Shown: positions 46,493 through 57,849 of the stretch, piece by piece | How the letters are laid out: the number at the start of each line of letters is the position of its first letter | Numbering within the stretch: the stretch's first letter is position 1 | NCBI RefSeq assembly: GCF_030053155.1 | Contig: NZ_CP125646.1 | Span: 62,001-126,000, forward strand | Source: Rhizobium sp. BT03 | GTDB lineage: Bacteria; Pseudomonadota; Alphaproteobacteria; Rhizobiales; Rhizobiaceae | Direction: 5' to 3' | Length of the DNA: 64,000 nucleotides | The notes under the pieces: generated by a model | Told to the model about the DNA's origin: nothing | Seen by the model: the letters and a program-made list of their open reading frames with translations, nothing else | The model's database searches: none | Position numbers and translations under genes: made by a program

Positions 46493-47185
46493 ATGAACCC
46501 AATGGTCCTGATTTGTTCGCAAGACGCGGAGTTCTATTTAAATTACAGCCACATCCTGAGGATGGCCGGCTTCGCGAGTGGATTGGCCGGCGGCTTTGAG
46601 GAAGTGCTTGCAATGGTCGACGAACGGGATGCGCAGGCTGTGGTGTTGGACTGCCAGCCCACGAGCGTGGCATTCTCCAAAAGCTGCGTTCGACTGAAGC
46701 GAAAGCTCCAGCTTGGCGATGTACCTGTCGTTGCGTTGATCCCGCCGGGAGCCGGAAGCCAGCAACTCGACCTCTTGAAGGCCGGCATTGACGAGAGCTT
46801 CATACGTCCAGTCGCGCCGGCTAAGGTAATCGACTATCTGCGCGCGAAGACAGTTTCGGCGCCACCGGCGCCACACGGCCGATCGCTTTGCTGTGGCGAC
46901 CTTGAAATGATGGTTGATACGTACCGGGTGCGCTGCAGTGGCCAAGAGATACATCTCGGACCGATTGAGTTCAACTTGCTCCGGCACCTGCTTGAGCATC
47001 CTCAGAAGACCTTTAGCCGAGGCGATTTGATTCGCGCAGTCTGGCCTGACAATATCCACGTGGGTGAACGCACCGTCGATGTTCATATCAGCCGGCTCAG
47101 AAGAACGCTGGGGACGTCCTCACCTCGCCGGATCATTCGCACGATCAGGTCGGCCGGTTATTGCCTCGAAGAACCGGGCAACTGA
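46493..47185 (+). CDS. OmpR/PhoB-type response regulator with degenerate receiver
   Basis: A 230-residue protein. The receiver-like N-terminal domain keeps the core (VLICSQDAEFYLNYSHILR; AVVLDCQPTS with the acceptor Asp) but has lost the acidic pair that binds magnesium (ICSQDAE in place of xVDDE), so phosphorylation is doubtful. The C-terminal winged helix is intact: HLGPIEFNLLRHLLEHPQ, FSRGDLIRAVWP, VGERTVDVHISRLRRTLG. It stands where traR would be in related plasmids. No kinase gene is adjacent. Confidence 0.88.
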   Translation: MNPMVLICSQDAEFYLNYSHILRMAGFASGLAGGFEEVLAMVDERDAQAVVLDCQPTSVAFSKSCVRLKRKLQLGDVPVVALIPPGAGSQQLDLLKAGIDESFIRPVAPAKVIDYLRAKTVSAPPAPHGRSLCCGDLEMMVDTYRVRCSGQEIHLGPIEFNLLRHLLEHPQKTFSRGDLIRAVWPDNIHVGERTVDVHISRLRRTLGTSSPRRIIRTIRSAGYCLEEPGN

Positions 47186-47190
47186 CATAA

Positions 47191-48552
47191 ATGGCCAGTC
47201 CTGAAGGCGTACAGAAGCTTGATTGTGGCCCAGAAACAGCTCGGGTTTTGCAGCGCAAGCAAAATGGCGAGCGCGCCGACCGGCTCCGCCTCGTGGCCAA
47301 TGAGGAACGGGTCTCGTTTGCCTTCGAAGAAGTGGAAACCGGCCTATCAGAAATCCTCAGTGAATTCGACTGCGCAGCCAAAGACAAACCGACGCGAGCG
47401 CCCCGTTCGCGCAAGGTTTTTGCCGCACATCTCGAGTGCATCGAGGAGGTCATAGAGCCGGCGATTTCGGCCGGGGTCAAAGTGCTGGAAAAGGTTTTGA
47501 TCGATCAGGACCGCTGGGAACATCTAGGCGTCCTGCCGCCGACGTTCAGTGTTGTCGTGACGCGTTGTCCCAAATACGCTTTTCGGAGCAGCGACGGGGC
47601 GGTCCAAGCCCTGACACCGACACACCTCATCGAAGACGGGCTGCCGCCCTATATCGCCGTTTCCAAATACTCCGGCAGTCTTCCTCTTTATCGCCAGGAA
47701 GCAATCTATCTGGGTGCGGAGATCAGCCGATCGCTGATGGCCCAATGGATAGAGCATCTCGGCTTCAAACTGCGGATGCTGACAGATTATAATCAGGATA
47801 GGGTCAAGCAGGGCGGAAGGATCTTTTGCCGACGAGACGACCCTGCCGGCTCTTGCGCGCCGTTTGGGGAAAACCAAAAAGCTTACGAACGCGACGACCG
47901 CGCCTATGGTGGAACAAGTCCGCCGATGGTGGCATATCGTCTTGAAGACAGCAAAGTGCGGATCGCGTGATGCGTCATCTCTCCAGATTCACCGGCATCC
48001 TGCAAGTGGATGGCTACTCGGCTTCTACCGATCTCGTCAAGACGCGGGCAAAAACCGGCAGCAACGAAACGGCACAGCTTGCGGGATGTTGGGGATATCT
48101 ACGGCGCAAGTTTTGTGACCTGCACATAAGCGGAATCTCGCAGGCCGCCACAGACGCTGTACCCGCAATCACCGATCTCTGGCACATCGAGGGTGAAGTT
48201 CGCGGGAAGATTGCCGACAGCCGCACCATCCGGCCCCACCTGAAATCCTCAGCTATGGTCGCTGGCCTCTTCGAGCTCCGGGGCAAGGAACTGGGGAAAT
48301 TCTCGAGAAAATCTAAAACCGCCGAGCCGGTACGCGCTCAGCCGGCGCGAAGCGCTGGAACGCTTTCTGATGGACCGCCGCATCGAGATCAGTTCCACCA
48401 TCGCCGAACGATAGTCGCACGCTTGCACCTACAAAATGAATCGCGTTGATCCGCTCGACTGGCTCTCGCGGACCCGCATTACTCAGGTCTGGCCCGCATC
48501 CGAAATCGAAGCCCTCATACCTTGGAAGTTCATGTCAGACGCCTCCGCTTAT
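47191..48552 (+). pseudogene. Decayed IS66-family transposase (TnpC)
   Basis: The long frame 47191-47970 carries IS66 landmarks (HLECIEEVIEP, FSVVVTRCPKYAFR, YIAVSKYSGSLPLYRQEAIY, GGTSPPMVAYR). The reading then shifts near 47970 to ILQVDGYSAS and CWGYLRRKFCDLH. It shifts again to the terminal NRVDPLDWLSRTR and PASEIEALIPWK around 48435-48540. Several frameshifts and a missing segment make it inactive. No terminal inverted repeats were found nearby. Confidence 0.85.
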
Positions 48553-48592
48553 GAATGACCCCGATAATACCCGATTTTGGAGATCAACCCAA

Positions 48593-49315
48593 ATGTCACA
48601 ACGCTCGAAGTACGAAATACCACCATTCAAGGCTTCCCCGAGTTCGACTATTGAGCATGTCTATACGGAACTGAAGAACGCATTGATGTCTGGGGAATTT
48701 TGGCCCGGGCAGCCGATGCGTCTCAACGATCTGGCTGCCGCATTCGGCACCAGCCACATGCCGATCCGCGAGTCGCTCAACCGGCTCAGCGGCATCGACA
48801 TACTCGAACGGGCGCCGCGACAATCCGCGCGCGTTCCAATGATCACTGCTGAAGGCCTCCGCGATCTACTGCAAGTGCGCCTTCTGAATGAACGGCAGGC
48901 GATAATCTGGGGCGCAAAGAAATCTTCTGGCAAGATTCTGAACTATGTCAGAGAAATTGACGACAAAATGAATCTGCTCAATCTGGAAAAGAAAGCTGAC
49001 CTCAAAGAGTATCTGAAGCTAAACCAACTGTTTCATTTTACCGTGTACAATCTCTCTCAAAACAAGGTCTTGATGAACACGATCGAGGCGCATTGGCTCC
49101 AGGCGGGCCCGGTCCTCGGGCTCAGGCGGAAAGAAACAAAAGTTGTTGCGGACCACCAAAATCATCGCGAAATAATCGACCAGTTGGAGAAAGGCAACGG
49201 CTTGGCTGCCGCCGACGCCCTCGAGCGCAACATCATTGAAGCGCATGAGCAGGTTCTTGCGATTCTTAACAAGTCTGACCTGAAGAATCGTGCGGGAAAT
49301 CAAGGCCGTGCCTAG
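48593..49315 (+). CDS. GntR-family regulator (FadR type, FCD domain)
   Basis: A 240-residue repressor-like protein. The winged helix (about 25-90) reads STIEHVYTELKNALMSGEFWPGQ, LNDLAAAFGTSHMPIRESLNRL. The C-terminal FCD helical domain binds a small organic acid ligand; LKLNQLFHFTVYNLSQN and DHQNHREIIDQLEKGN carry the metal/ligand His residues. ATG 48593 has GGAGA ten bases upstream; the frame extends back into the IS66 relic. It faces the biosynthetic genes and could control them. Confidence 0.9.
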   Translation: MSQRSKYEIPPFKASPSSTIEHVYTELKNALMSGEFWPGQPMRLNDLAAAFGTSHMPIRESLNRLSGIDILERAPRQSARVPMITAEGLRDLLQVRLLNERQAIIWGAKKSSGKILNYVREIDDKMNLLNLEKKADLKEYLKLNQLFHFTVYNLSQNKVLMNTIEAHWLQAGPVLGLRRKETKVVADHQNHREIIDQLEKGNGLAAADALERNIIEAHEQVLAILNKSDLKNRAGNQGRA

Positions 49316-49976
49316 GAACGCGCAATCGTGTCTCGAAGTGGCAACAGACTTGTACCTTGTGCCCGTCGCAGCACTAGGTGACCTATGTGCGGGTGACTGG
49401 ACGCAGGAGTGCATTGGCCAGCGCCTTCATCGCTGTGGTGATCGCGGGTATTCCGAAATTCAAGCCAAGACAGAGCCGAACCATCGATAGTCAGGCGAAC
49501 GCACCTCTCCCTAGTTTCACTCAGTCAAGACTTGGTTGAGACTTTGGTTCGATCCGCGATTTCGTGGATCGTCTGCGCGTCTACGAATGCTTGCCTCCGG
49601 TGAAGTGAGGCTTGGGAGTAAGGTCGCGACAGGCCGCAAAGTCCCTCGCACACGAAGTTGCCGACATCCGGGATGGTGGCTGCGGCAATCGTTGCGGACA
49701 TCATTCCCACACCGGGATCGTAACCAAACGCTGGTTTGTTTCGCCAGGTTCGTTGGCCCCTTCGATCCGTCTGTCAGCCGTTCGATCCGCTGCTTCGTCT
49801 CGGACATGGTCGGAGTGTAAGGTCTCGGGCAACCGCGCTGCTTTCCGGCATCCCCGCACTCTTCGCCCGAAATATTAAGAACATATTAAGTTTTTGTAAA
49901 CCGATTGACTGTGCAACTTCCGCCGATAAGGTAAAAAACCTATTCAACGATGCCATAGCATGCCGAAAGAAGAATT
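49316..49976. other. Intergenic region upstream of the biosynthetic genes
   Basis: About 660 bases. On the minus strand near 49520-49720 a broken frame reads MMSATIAAATIPDVGNFVCEG, which faintly resembles the C-terminal domain of IS110 transposases. The AT-rich stretch 49870-49970 is the likely promoter of the adenylation gene. Confidence 0.4.
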
Positions 49977-51914
49977 ATGCAGAGTTTATACAACGCCAAA
50001 AGTCCTTCAGAGCAGACTATTGCGTCGTCTGTGCTTCGGCATGCATCCAAATTTCCTTTTCGTCCGGCTGTAATTTACGGAACAGAAGTGATCAACTACA
50101 TGGATTTGTGGCGGCGAGCCCGTGAGATAGCTTGCGCCCTAAAAACTGGACGTAAAGGGGGTTTGGACCGCGTCGCAATCCATCTTCCCATCGGCGTTGA
50201 CCGGATCGCGGCGATCCTCGGCTGTCAAATCCTGGGTGTTCCCTACGTTCCTGTGGAACCCAATCTTCCAGAGAGTCGCATTCGCGAGATGCTTGCGCAA
50301 GTGAAGCCGAGCGTGCTCCTCAGTTCTTCAGCCGTCTACTCGGCGAGTCTCGAGGATGTCTCGTCGGGCTCGCCAGTGCTCGTCGAGAAAGTTAGAGTGC
50401 GCGCAGCCGACGGTGGACCGTCGAACGGAGATGTGGCGCTGCCGCCAAAGTCCAGTGGCTACGTTATCTTTACCTCGGGTTCAACTGGCAAGCCGAAGGC
50501 AGTCGACATGAGAGGAGCAGCGCTTCAAAACCTGGTGGATTGGCAGATCGAACTTTCGACCCTGTCAGACAATGCGGCAACCGCTCAGTTCGCCCCTATT
50601 TCGTTTGATGTATCGTTTCAGGAGATCTTCTCCACCCTCTGCTGCGGTGGCCGTATCGTCATTCTAACGAATGAACAGCGGATCGACCCCGATTTGCTTT
50701 CCGACGAGATACAGCGTGCCCGGGTGGAACGACTGTTCCTGCCATTTGTCGCCCTCCAGCAATTGGCGTCGAGTTGCGTGGAGCGCAATGTGTTTCCCCA
50801 CTGTCTACGCGAGATCCACACCGCCGGCGAACAGCTCGTGGTCTCTTCCGCTTTGCGAGAGTTTTTCGACAAGCTCCCCCAGTGTCGGCTCTTCAATCAG
50901 TACGGTCCCTCCGAGACCCACGTCGTCTCCTGTCACGAGCTTGACGGCAATCCAACCGAATGGCCTAGGTTGCCACCGATCGGTCGGGCTCTGCCGAATG
51001 TCGAACTCCTTATTTTAGATGAAGATGCGCGACCGGTGAGGTCACGTGAGGTGGGAGAGCTCTATATCGGTGGCGTTTGTCTCGCACAGGGTTATTTCCA
51101 GGATAACGAGCGGACAGAGGAACGATTCGTAACTATTGATGTTAACGGCACGTCAACGAGATTGTATCGGACCGGAGACTTTGCGACGTCAGATGAAAGT
51201 GGCTGTTTTTTCTTTTGTGGTCGCCGTGACGATCAAATCAAAATCGACGGCCACAGGGTAGAACTCGGGGAAATTGAGAGCGTTATAGCTGATCACCCGG
51301 ACGTGGCCGAAGTCGCCATGGTTTTCAAACGTGATGCAAATGGACCGGGGCGGCTGATCGCCTGCCTAACGAGCAAAGATTGGGCGCCAACCGCCGGTCT
51401 CGAGACAGCAATTCGCGCGCATGTCCGTAAGATGCTCCCTGGCTACATGACGCCGGACCGTGTCCAGATCATCGGCGCGATGCCCAAAACGGCGAGTGGC
51501 AAGGTCGATCGCAAATCAATCGCCGAAAAGCTGTGTGCCGAAAAGGTCAAGACCTCGACACCGCCTGTCGACAAGGCTGCCAGTGCCAATACAAGCGGAT
51601 TGGCGAAGGGCGGTGATCTGTGCGGCGCGATTACCTCCCACTGGCAGGAGCTTCTGGACCATCCCTCGCTCGCGGATTCGGACAACGTGTTCGATTTCGG
51701 CGCGCGTTCGATCATGATCCCGGAGCTTCAACGCCGCCTTCGCCGCCAGTTTGGTATAAACATGTCAGCGATCATGGTTTTCCGGCATCCTTCGCCGAGG
51801 GAGCTTGCAGACTTTTTATCGGGAAAATCGGCGAAGGGCGATGCATCGAACACGACGTTGGCTGATCTCGCAACCCGGCGCATGTCGACCAAAAGACGCG
51901 CTTCCCGGCGCTGA
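49977..51914 (+). CDS. Adenylation-carrier protein (NRPS A-PCP module)
   Basis: 645 residues: an adenylation domain (about 15-525) and a peptidyl carrier domain (about 545-620). No condensation domain. Core motifs: YVIFTSGSTGKPKAV (A3), SFDVSFQEIF (A4), NQYGPSETHVV (A5), YRTGDF (A7), GRRDDQIKIDGHRVELGEIE (A8), PKTASGKVDRK (A10, catalytic Lys). The carrier Ser578 is in DFGARSIM. By eye the specificity residues read about D-V-Q-L-H-A-Q-V-V-K, closest to proline-type codes (D-V-Q-L-I-A-H-V-V-K), but this is uncertain. It should load an amino acid for the KS of the next gene, 81 bases downstream. Confidence 0.9.
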   Translation: MQSLYNAKSPSEQTIASSVLRHASKFPFRPAVIYGTEVINYMDLWRRAREIACALKTGRKGGLDRVAIHLPIGVDRIAAILGCQILGVPYVPVEPNLPESRIREMLAQVKPSVLLSSSAVYSASLEDVSSGSPVLVEKVRVRAADGGPSNGDVALPPKSSGYVIFTSGSTGKPKAVDMRGAALQNLVDWQIELSTLSDNAATAQFAPISFDVSFQEIFSTLCCGGRIVILTNEQRIDPDLLSDEIQRARVERLFLPFVALQQLASSCVERNVFPHCLREIHTAGEQLVVSSALREFFDKLPQCRLFNQYGPSETHVVSCHELDGNPTEWPRLPPIGRALPNVELLILDEDARPVRSREVGELYIGGVCLAQGYFQDNERTEERFVTIDVNGTSTRLYRTGDFATSDESGCFFFCGRRDDQIKIDGHRVELGEIESVIADHPDVAEVAMVFKRDANGPGRLIACLTSKDWAPTAGLETAIRAHVRKMLPGYMTPDRVQIIGAMPKTASGKVDRKSIAEKLCAEKVKTSTPPVDKAASANTSGLAKGGDLCGAITSHWQELLDHPSLADSDNVFDFGARSIMIPELQRRLRRQFGINMSAIMVFRHPSPRELADFLSGKSAKGDASNTTLADLATRRMSTKRRASRR

Positions 51915-51995
51915 TCTGCGCACCGATGACCCGCTCCAGACCACAGATTAAGGCGCTCCGGAAGCCAACGTCCAGATGACCGGAGCAGAGACGAG

Positions 51996-54900
51996 GTGAA
52001 AATGAACGGCCCCATTCACAGAGCTACGCCCATCGCAATTATTGGCATGGCCTGCCGGTTCCCCGATGCTGATACGCCCAAGGCGTTCTGGGAAAACATT
52101 ATTGCCGGACGCGAGAGCGTCCGTCAGTTGTCGGATGTTGAACTCGCCGGCGCGGGCGTCGAGCCCGAGGATTGGGAAGCAGACGATTATATCCGCCACG
52201 GCGCCCCGCTTATGGGCCTCAGCTACTTCGACGCTGACTTCTTCGGCATCATGCCTCGTGAGGCGGCTCTCCTCGATCCGCAGCACCGACTATTCCTGGA
52301 AAGCATTTGGCACGCCATCGAAGATGCTGGCTACGCCGTCAGTTCGAGCGAGATGACAACGGGCATCTATGCCGGCTCCGGCCCGAATAGCTATTTTGCT
52401 AGAATCGTAGCCGGCTCGCACGATTTCAGCAAGGAAGGCATGCTCGACACAATGTCCGGCTTCCAGGCCATGCTGGGAAACGATAAGGATTACCTAGCGA
52501 CTCGGGCGGCCCATCGCCTCAACCTCATCGGCCCTGCCGTCAACGTCCAAACAGCTTGTTCGACCTCACTCGTAAGTCTACATCTGGCCTGCAGCGGTCT
52601 CCATAACGGCGAATGCGACTTGGCACTGGCGGGCGGTGTCACGGCAATTATCCCCGACGGTGCTGGGTATCGGCATCAAGAGGGCATGATCTTGTCAAGC
52701 GATGGGCACTGCCGTCCGTTCGATGCCGAGGCCAGCGGCACGGTGTTTTCGAGTGGCGTCGGCGTGCTTGCGCTTCGACGTCTCGATGACGCGCTTGCCG
52801 AGGGTGACACCATCCACGCTGTTATTCGCGGATCGGCTATCAACAATGACGGAAACGACAAGATCAGCTTTTCGGCGCCGAGCATCGAGGGCCAATCGAG
52901 CGTCGTCGCAAGAGCACTCATGAACAGCTCGCTCGCGCCGGAAACAATCTCCTACATGGAGATGCATGGAACGGGCACGAAACTGGGTGATCCGATCGAG
53001 ATCGAAGCCCTCAGCGAAGTCTTTGCTGGTTTGCCGGCGGATGTCGCGCCAATCACCCTTGGTTCGGTGAAGGCCAATATCGGCCATACGATCGCCGCTT
53101 CAGGCGTCGCGGGTGTAATCAAGACGGTCATGGCACTGAAGTCGCGAACCTTGCCGCCGGCGGTCAATTTCAAGACGCCCAATCCGGAGATCAACTTCGA
53201 TCGCCTTCCCTTTGTCGTGCCGGCGAGCGCTGTGCCCTGGACGTCCGAGGGTCCGCGGCGCGCGGGCATCAGTTCGTTCGGCGTGGGCGGAACGAATGCC
53301 CATGTCATTTTGGAAGAAGCACCGAGCGAGACGGGCGGTTCATCTCAGCCGAACGATGCGCCGCACCACCCGGACGTCCCTCGTACGCTGAACATTTCGG
53401 CACGCACGCCACAGGCCCTGCGCGCCATGGCGAAGAATTTTGCCTTGCGACTCGAGACCGCACAGCCCAGCGAGCGCGACGCCATCTGCTTCACTGCGAA
53501 CACCGCCCGCCGCGCTTTTGAGTATCGTAGTTTCGCGACCGGTCGGACAACTAGGGAGTTGGCCGAGAGTCTTCGCGCAAGCGATTATGGCCGTGTTGAC
53601 GTCTCCAAACACGTGGTTCCCGCCGCGCTGTTCACCGGACAGGGCGGCCAGGGCGAAGATATGGGGCGCGGACTCTACGAGAGCAATCCGATCTTCCGCG
53701 AAGCCTTCGACGCCTGTGACGCGGTAATCTCACGGCTTCGCAAACACGGGTTGGGCGAGATCCTTTACGGTGACGGGACGCTCGCCCATTTCGTTCACGA
53801 TACTGAATATACCCAGCCCGCCCTGTTCGCGATCGAACTCGCACTCGCCCGAGTTTTCAAGGCTAAGGGCTTTGTCCCAAAGATCGTTATCGGCCACAGC
53901 ATCGGAGAATACGTGGCGGCCTATCTTGCCGGCGTGTTCTCATTGGAGGACGGCCTGAAGCTGATTACCAAGCGCGGCGAATTGATGGGTAGGCTTCCGC
54001 GCAATGGCGGCATGGTCGCATTGACGGCTGATGCGAACACAGCCCATCAGATGATCCGGGACGCCGAAGTCGAGCTCGCCATCGCAGCCGAGAACGGACC
54101 AGCCAATACGGTGGTCGCGGGCGAGACGAACGCGCTTGAAACGCTGATCAAGGTCGCCAAGAAAGAAGGCGTCAGCACAACACAGTTGAAGGTCTCGCAC
54201 GCCTTTCATTCGCATCTCATGGATCCGATTCTCGAAGAGTTTGAGGCGTTCGCGAGCACCCTCGATTTTTCCAAGCCAGACGGGCGACTGATCAGTGCGA
54301 TGACGGGTAAGGTCGCTGGCGAAAACGTCGCTAATGCCCGCTACTGGACCGAACACGTTCGCCAGCCCGTTCTGTTCCATCGGGGCATGATAGCGGCGGA
54401 ACAAATTGGGGCGAATCTCTTCCTCGAAATCGGACCGCACCCGGTCCTAACTCCGATTGCGCAGGCGGCCCTAGATGGCCTTGCCTCGCCGTCGCAATTC
54501 GTCTCGAGCCTGCATCGCAACCGCAATGACGAAGAGGTCCTCGCCGAGACGGCAGGCCGCCTTTTCCTCGGCGGCCTTACGATCGATACGCTCACCGATC
54601 TGCCGGATAATGAACGCAGGTTCGTCGATCTTCCCCTCTATCCCTTCGAGCGTCAGCATCACTGGATCGACCCGAAACCAAGTGACCGGCTGGCATGGCA
54701 CTGCCGCCGCGAATGGCACGTGGAAAAGCAGTCGGCGCCGCAACCGCCGAAAGACCAGGCAGTCTGGTTTATCGTCGGCAATGCCCTGGGTCTCGCCGGG
54801 CGTTTAGCCCACGCGATCGAGGGGAAGAGCGAAGGAGCCAAACAGACAGCGGTCGTTCTCTCGAACATCGAAAAAGGTCTCATTGGCGGTGTGCTGGACG

Positions 54901-57326
54901 GGTATGTCGCCGGAATCATCGTAGCCCATGAGAGCCCGAAAGGCGCGTCAAGTGGACAGATCGGCGAGGCGGCGCACAGCCACGCCGCCACCCTGACGCA
55001 TTTTGTCCAGGCGGTTCAGACAGCCACCAAGCATTGCAATCTGGCGAGGGCGAAAATTTGGGTCGTCGGCCAAGCCGGCCGGACCGTGCCCCAAAAAGAT
55101 AAACCAATTCCAGACGCAGCTCGTCCCGCCTCACTGGTCAGCGCCTCCCTGCATGGATTGGCGATGGTGCTGGCGAGCGAACAACCCGATCTGTGGGGAG
55201 GGGACATCGATCTCAGCGCGGATCCGAGCGATGCGGAGATCGCGGCCGCGGTCGGCATTATCTTCGGTGGCTCTGGGTCGGAGACCGCCTACGCCGTGCG
55301 CGGCGAGGAGCGGTACGTGCTACGCCTCAGCGAATGCAGCGATGTCGGTACGGATTGCTCGGTCGATCCGCAGAAGACCTATCTCATCACGGGCGGGCTT
55401 GGCGCTCTCGGATCGCTAGTGGGCGAATGGCTGATCAATCGTGGTGCGCGCCGCCTCGCGCTTCTCAACAGGGACGTCGCGGACGGCGCCAAACGGAGAC
55501 GGCTCGAAGCCCTGCGCCGTTCCGGCGCTGAGATCGAGGCGCACGCGGTTGACATCGCCGACCAGGCCGGAGTCGAAAGAATTCTAACCGATCTCTCGGA
55601 GGCGGGCCATCAACTTGGCGGGATTGTCCACACCGCTGGCATCGTTCAGGATGCCACCCTCGGATCTATTGAGGACGCGAGTGAGCTCGAACGCGCTCTC
55701 TTGGCCAAACTCCAGGGTACCCTAGTACTCGACAAAGCAAGCCGTCGATTCTCACCTGACTTCTTCGTGTGCTTCTCCTCGGTTAGCGCGCTTCTCGGTA
55801 TGAAGGGTCAAGCGGCCTACGTGGCGGCCAATGCTGCGATGAACCGCATTGTTGAGGGCCGCAACGCCGAGGGTCTGCCAGGTGTCAGCATCGAATGGGG
55901 TCCCTGGGCGGAAGCCGGCATGGCATCCGGACTGGACGAATGCCTGCGCAAGCGTCTGACGGATCTCGGCCTGCTCGCGATCCGCAATCGGGAGGCGATC
56001 GAGCGGTTGGGGGGCCTGTTCGCCTCGACTGGCACCCTCACCGCAGCACCGATCCTGTGGGAACGTTTTGCCAAAAAGCAGTACGGGAAGCCGCCCGCTT
56101 GGCTCACGCCTCTGATGAATGTGCACAAGAATCCGCAGACGGCCAATAACGACGAGGCGACAGACCCACTTGCGAGGCTCTTTGGCTTGGTCGCGCCAAG
56201 CGAACGGGGTCGCGCGATCGAAAGCTTCTTGCGCGGAGAAGTCGCCGGTGTGCTGGGGATCGCCGATCCGGACAGCCTTCCGATGGACGCATCGCTCAAC
56301 CAGATGGGCTTCGACTCCTTGGCTACAATTGAGTTTCGCAACGAACTCGCCAAGACCGGCATCAAGGTTTCGCTCCAGAAGCTCGTGATGGGTGCCTCAA
56401 TCGCGGAGATGGCGGCCGATACTGAAACACAGGTGACCGCCGCTCTCCGGGGTGGAAAGGCGGTACTGACAGCGCCAGTCGTGGTCGACAGCGCTCAGGG
56501 CTACAACAAGAGCGCGGTGATCATTCCGCGCCCGAAGCCCGACGCCCCGATCCGCCTTATCTGCTTTCCGTACGCCGGCGGCGGCCCCCTCGTATTCCAG
56601 CGCTGGATCGACAAGATGCCTGATCATATCGAGCTTGGCATCGTGCAGATGCCAGGCCGCAGTGCGCGCCTGGCAGAAGGCTACTGGGCAAGGATGGAGG
56701 ACGTGGTCGACGGCATCGTACCGGAGATGCTTCCTTACCTTAAGGAAAAACCGTTCGCGTTCTTCGGGTTTTGCTTAGGCGCCGTGCAGGCCTTTGAGGT
56801 TGCCCAGCGGGTGCGTCGCGATCACGGCCTGGAGCCGGAACACTTCTTCGTGGCCGGTGCTCGCTCGCCGCAGAGCTACAATGACGACCAGTTCGCCATC
56901 GATGTCCAGCAGTTCAATCACGAGACCGGCAGGGCCGAACACGAACTCAACGAGAGCGAGTTCGTTGAGATGCTAAAGGAGGTAAATTTCGCCAACAATA
57001 AGGCGCTGTTTGAAGATCCCGAGATGCGCGCGGTGATGCTTCCGATTATACAAGCCGATTATGCGATCAACAACGCCTATCGCTACGGTTCTCATCCTCC
57101 GCTCGACGCTCCCATCACTGCGGTCGGCGGCCGCATCGATCCCTATGTTACGGGCGACCAAATTTTCGGCTGGAAAGAGCATACCACGAAGGAGTTCAAG
57201 GCTCATTTTTGCGCCGGCGACCATTTCTTCATGGAACACCAATTAGAACTCCTTACGAGCATCGCGATCGAAGACCTCGAGTCCGTCGTCAAGCGGTTGA
57301 TTGTAGATGATGTAATGGCCCCATAA
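51996..57326 (+). CDS. Type I polyketide synthase, KS-AT-KR-ACP-TE, with Cys-type thioesterase
   Basis: 1776 residues in one module. [14 protein letters not shown] (Cys188), [13 protein letters not shown] and [11 protein letters not shown] (two His). AT: GHSIGEY (Ser635) and the malonyl-type [17 protein letters not shown] (NADPH site, about 1130) and CFSSVSAL...[11 protein letters not shown] (Tyr1275), so it should reduce the keto group. No dehydratase or enoyl reductase. [13 protein letters not shown] (Ser1441). [10 protein letters not shown], then FFGFCLGA with Cys1593 where Ser is usual, GGRIDPYV (Asp) and AGDHFF (His). One extension with malonyl-CoA onto the upstream aminoacyl carrier is predicted. 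Strong ribosome site (GAGGTG). Confidence 0.95.
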   Translation: MKMNGPIHRATPIAIIGMACRFPDADTPKAFWENIIAGRESVRQLSDVELAGAGVEPEDWEADDYIRHGAPLMGLSYFDADFFGIMPREAALLDPQHRLFLESIWHAIEDAGYAVSSSEMTTGIYAGSGPNSYFARIVAGSHDFSKEGMLDTMSGFQAMLGNDKDYLATRAAHRLNLIGPAVNVQTACSTSLVSLHLACSGLHNGECDLALAGGVTAIIPDGAGYRHQEGMILSSDGHCRPFDAEASGTVFSSGVGVLALRRLDDALAEGDTIHAVIRGSAINNDGNDKISFSAPSIEGQSSVVARALMNSSLAPETISYMEMHGTGTKLGDPIEIEALSEVFAGLPADVAPITLGSVKANIGHTIAASGVAGVIKTVMALKSRTLPPAVNFKTPNPEINFDRLPFVVPASAVPWTSEGPRRAGISSFGVGGTNAHVILEEAPSETGGSSQPNDAPHHPDVPRTLNISARTPQALRAMAKNFALRLETAQPSERDAICFTANTARRAFEYRSFATGRTTRELAESLRASDYGRVDVSKHVVPAALFTGQGGQGEDMGRGLYESNPIFREAFDACDAVISRLRKHGLGEILYGDGTLAHFVHDTEYTQPALFAIELALARVFKAKGFVPKIVIGHSIGEYVAAYLAGVFSLEDGLKLITKRGELMGRLPRNGGMVALTADANTAHQMIRDAEVELAIAAENGPANTVVAGETNALETLIKVAKKEGVSTTQLKVSHAFHSHLMDPILEEFEAFASTLDFSKPDGRLISAMTGKVAGENVANARYWTEHVRQPVLFHRGMIAAEQIGANLFLEIGPHPVLTPIAQAALDGLASPSQFVSSLHRNRNDEEVLAETAGRLFLGGLTIDTLTDLPDNERRFVDLPLYPFERQHHWIDPKPSDRLAWHCRREWHVEKQSAPQPPKDQAVWFIVGNALGLAGRLAHAIEGKSEGAKQTAVVLSNIEKGLIGGVLDGYVAGIIVAHESPKGASSGQIGEAAHSHAATLTHFVQAVQTATKHCNLARAKIWVVGQAGRTVPQKDKPIPDAARPASLVSASLHGLAMVLASEQPDLWGGDIDLSADPSDAEIAAAVGIIFGGSGSETAYAVRGEERYVLRLSECSDVGTDCSVDPQKTYLITGGLGALGSLVGEWLINRGARRLALLNRDVADGAKRRRLEALRRSGAEIEAHAVDIADQAGVERILTDLSEAGHQLGGIVHTAGIVQDATLGSIEDASELERALLAKLQGTLVLDKASRRFSPDFFVCFSSVSALLGMKGQAAYVAANAAMNRIVEGRNAEGLPGVSIEWGPWAEAGMASGLDECLRKRLTDLGLLAIRNREAIERLGGLFASTGTLTAAPILWERFAKKQYGKPPAWLTPLMNVHKNPQTANNDEATDPLARLFGLVAPSERGRAIESFLRGEVAGVLGIADPDSLPMDASLNQMGFDSLATIEFRNELAKTGIKVSLQKLVMGASIAEMAADTETQVTAALRGGKAVLTAPVVVDSAQGYNKSAVIIPRPKPDAPIRLICFPYAGGGPLVFQRWIDKMPDHIELGIVQMPGRSARLAEGYWARMEDVVDGIVPEMLPYLKEKPFAFFGFCLGAVQAFEVAQRVRRDHGLEPEHFFVAGARSPQSYNDDQFAIDVQQFNHETGRAEHELNESEFVEMLKEVNFANNKALFEDPEMRAVMLPIIQADYAINNAYRYGSHPPLDAPITAVGGRIDPYVTGDQIFGWKEHTTKEFKAHFCAGDHFFMEHQLELLTSIAIEDLESVVKRLIVDDVMAP

Positions 57327-57378
57327 ATATCCGGACAGGATCTCCCACTTAACAAGTGTGCGAGGTAATGTGCCCATT

Positions 57379-57849
57379 ATGACCAGTCACAGTCCTAAGA
57401 TAGAAGTCCTGTCCGGCCCTGAGCGCCGCCGTCGCTGGTCGACGGCAGAGAAGCTTGCCATTATTCAGGAGACTTATGAGGCGGACGCCACGGTGAGCAT
57501 TGTTGCTCGCCGCTATGGCATCCAGCCGAACCAGTTGTTCACCTCGCGTAATCTTGCCACCCAAGGGGCTCTGACGGCAACCGCTGCCGAGGAAGATGTC
57601 GTTCCGGCATCAGAATATCGTGCGCTTCAGAACCAGGTCAAAGAACTACAGCGTCTGCTCGGCAAGAAGACGATGGAAGGCGAGATTCTCAAAGAGGCGC
57701 TTGAGATTGTCAACTTCACTCAATGCACAAGTTTGGTAACCTCGCGGCCCCGCCGTAAAGGTGCGCCGCGTGGGCTCGCAGGAAGTCCTTTCATGAATGG
57801 GCGGATCGCCCGACTAACGGTCTGCTCAGAAGAGCTTCAGACGAACTGA
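57379..57849 (+). pseudogene. IS3-family (IS2-like) OrfA remnant
   Basis: The first 115 residues are a typical Orf[38 protein letters not shown] (helix-turn-helix), [20 protein letters not shown] (leucine zipper) and EILKEALEI. The rest of the frame is not IS sequence and no OrfB follows. The element ends abruptly against the aminotransferase gene, whose 3' end it overlaps by 13 bases. Confidence 0.85.
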
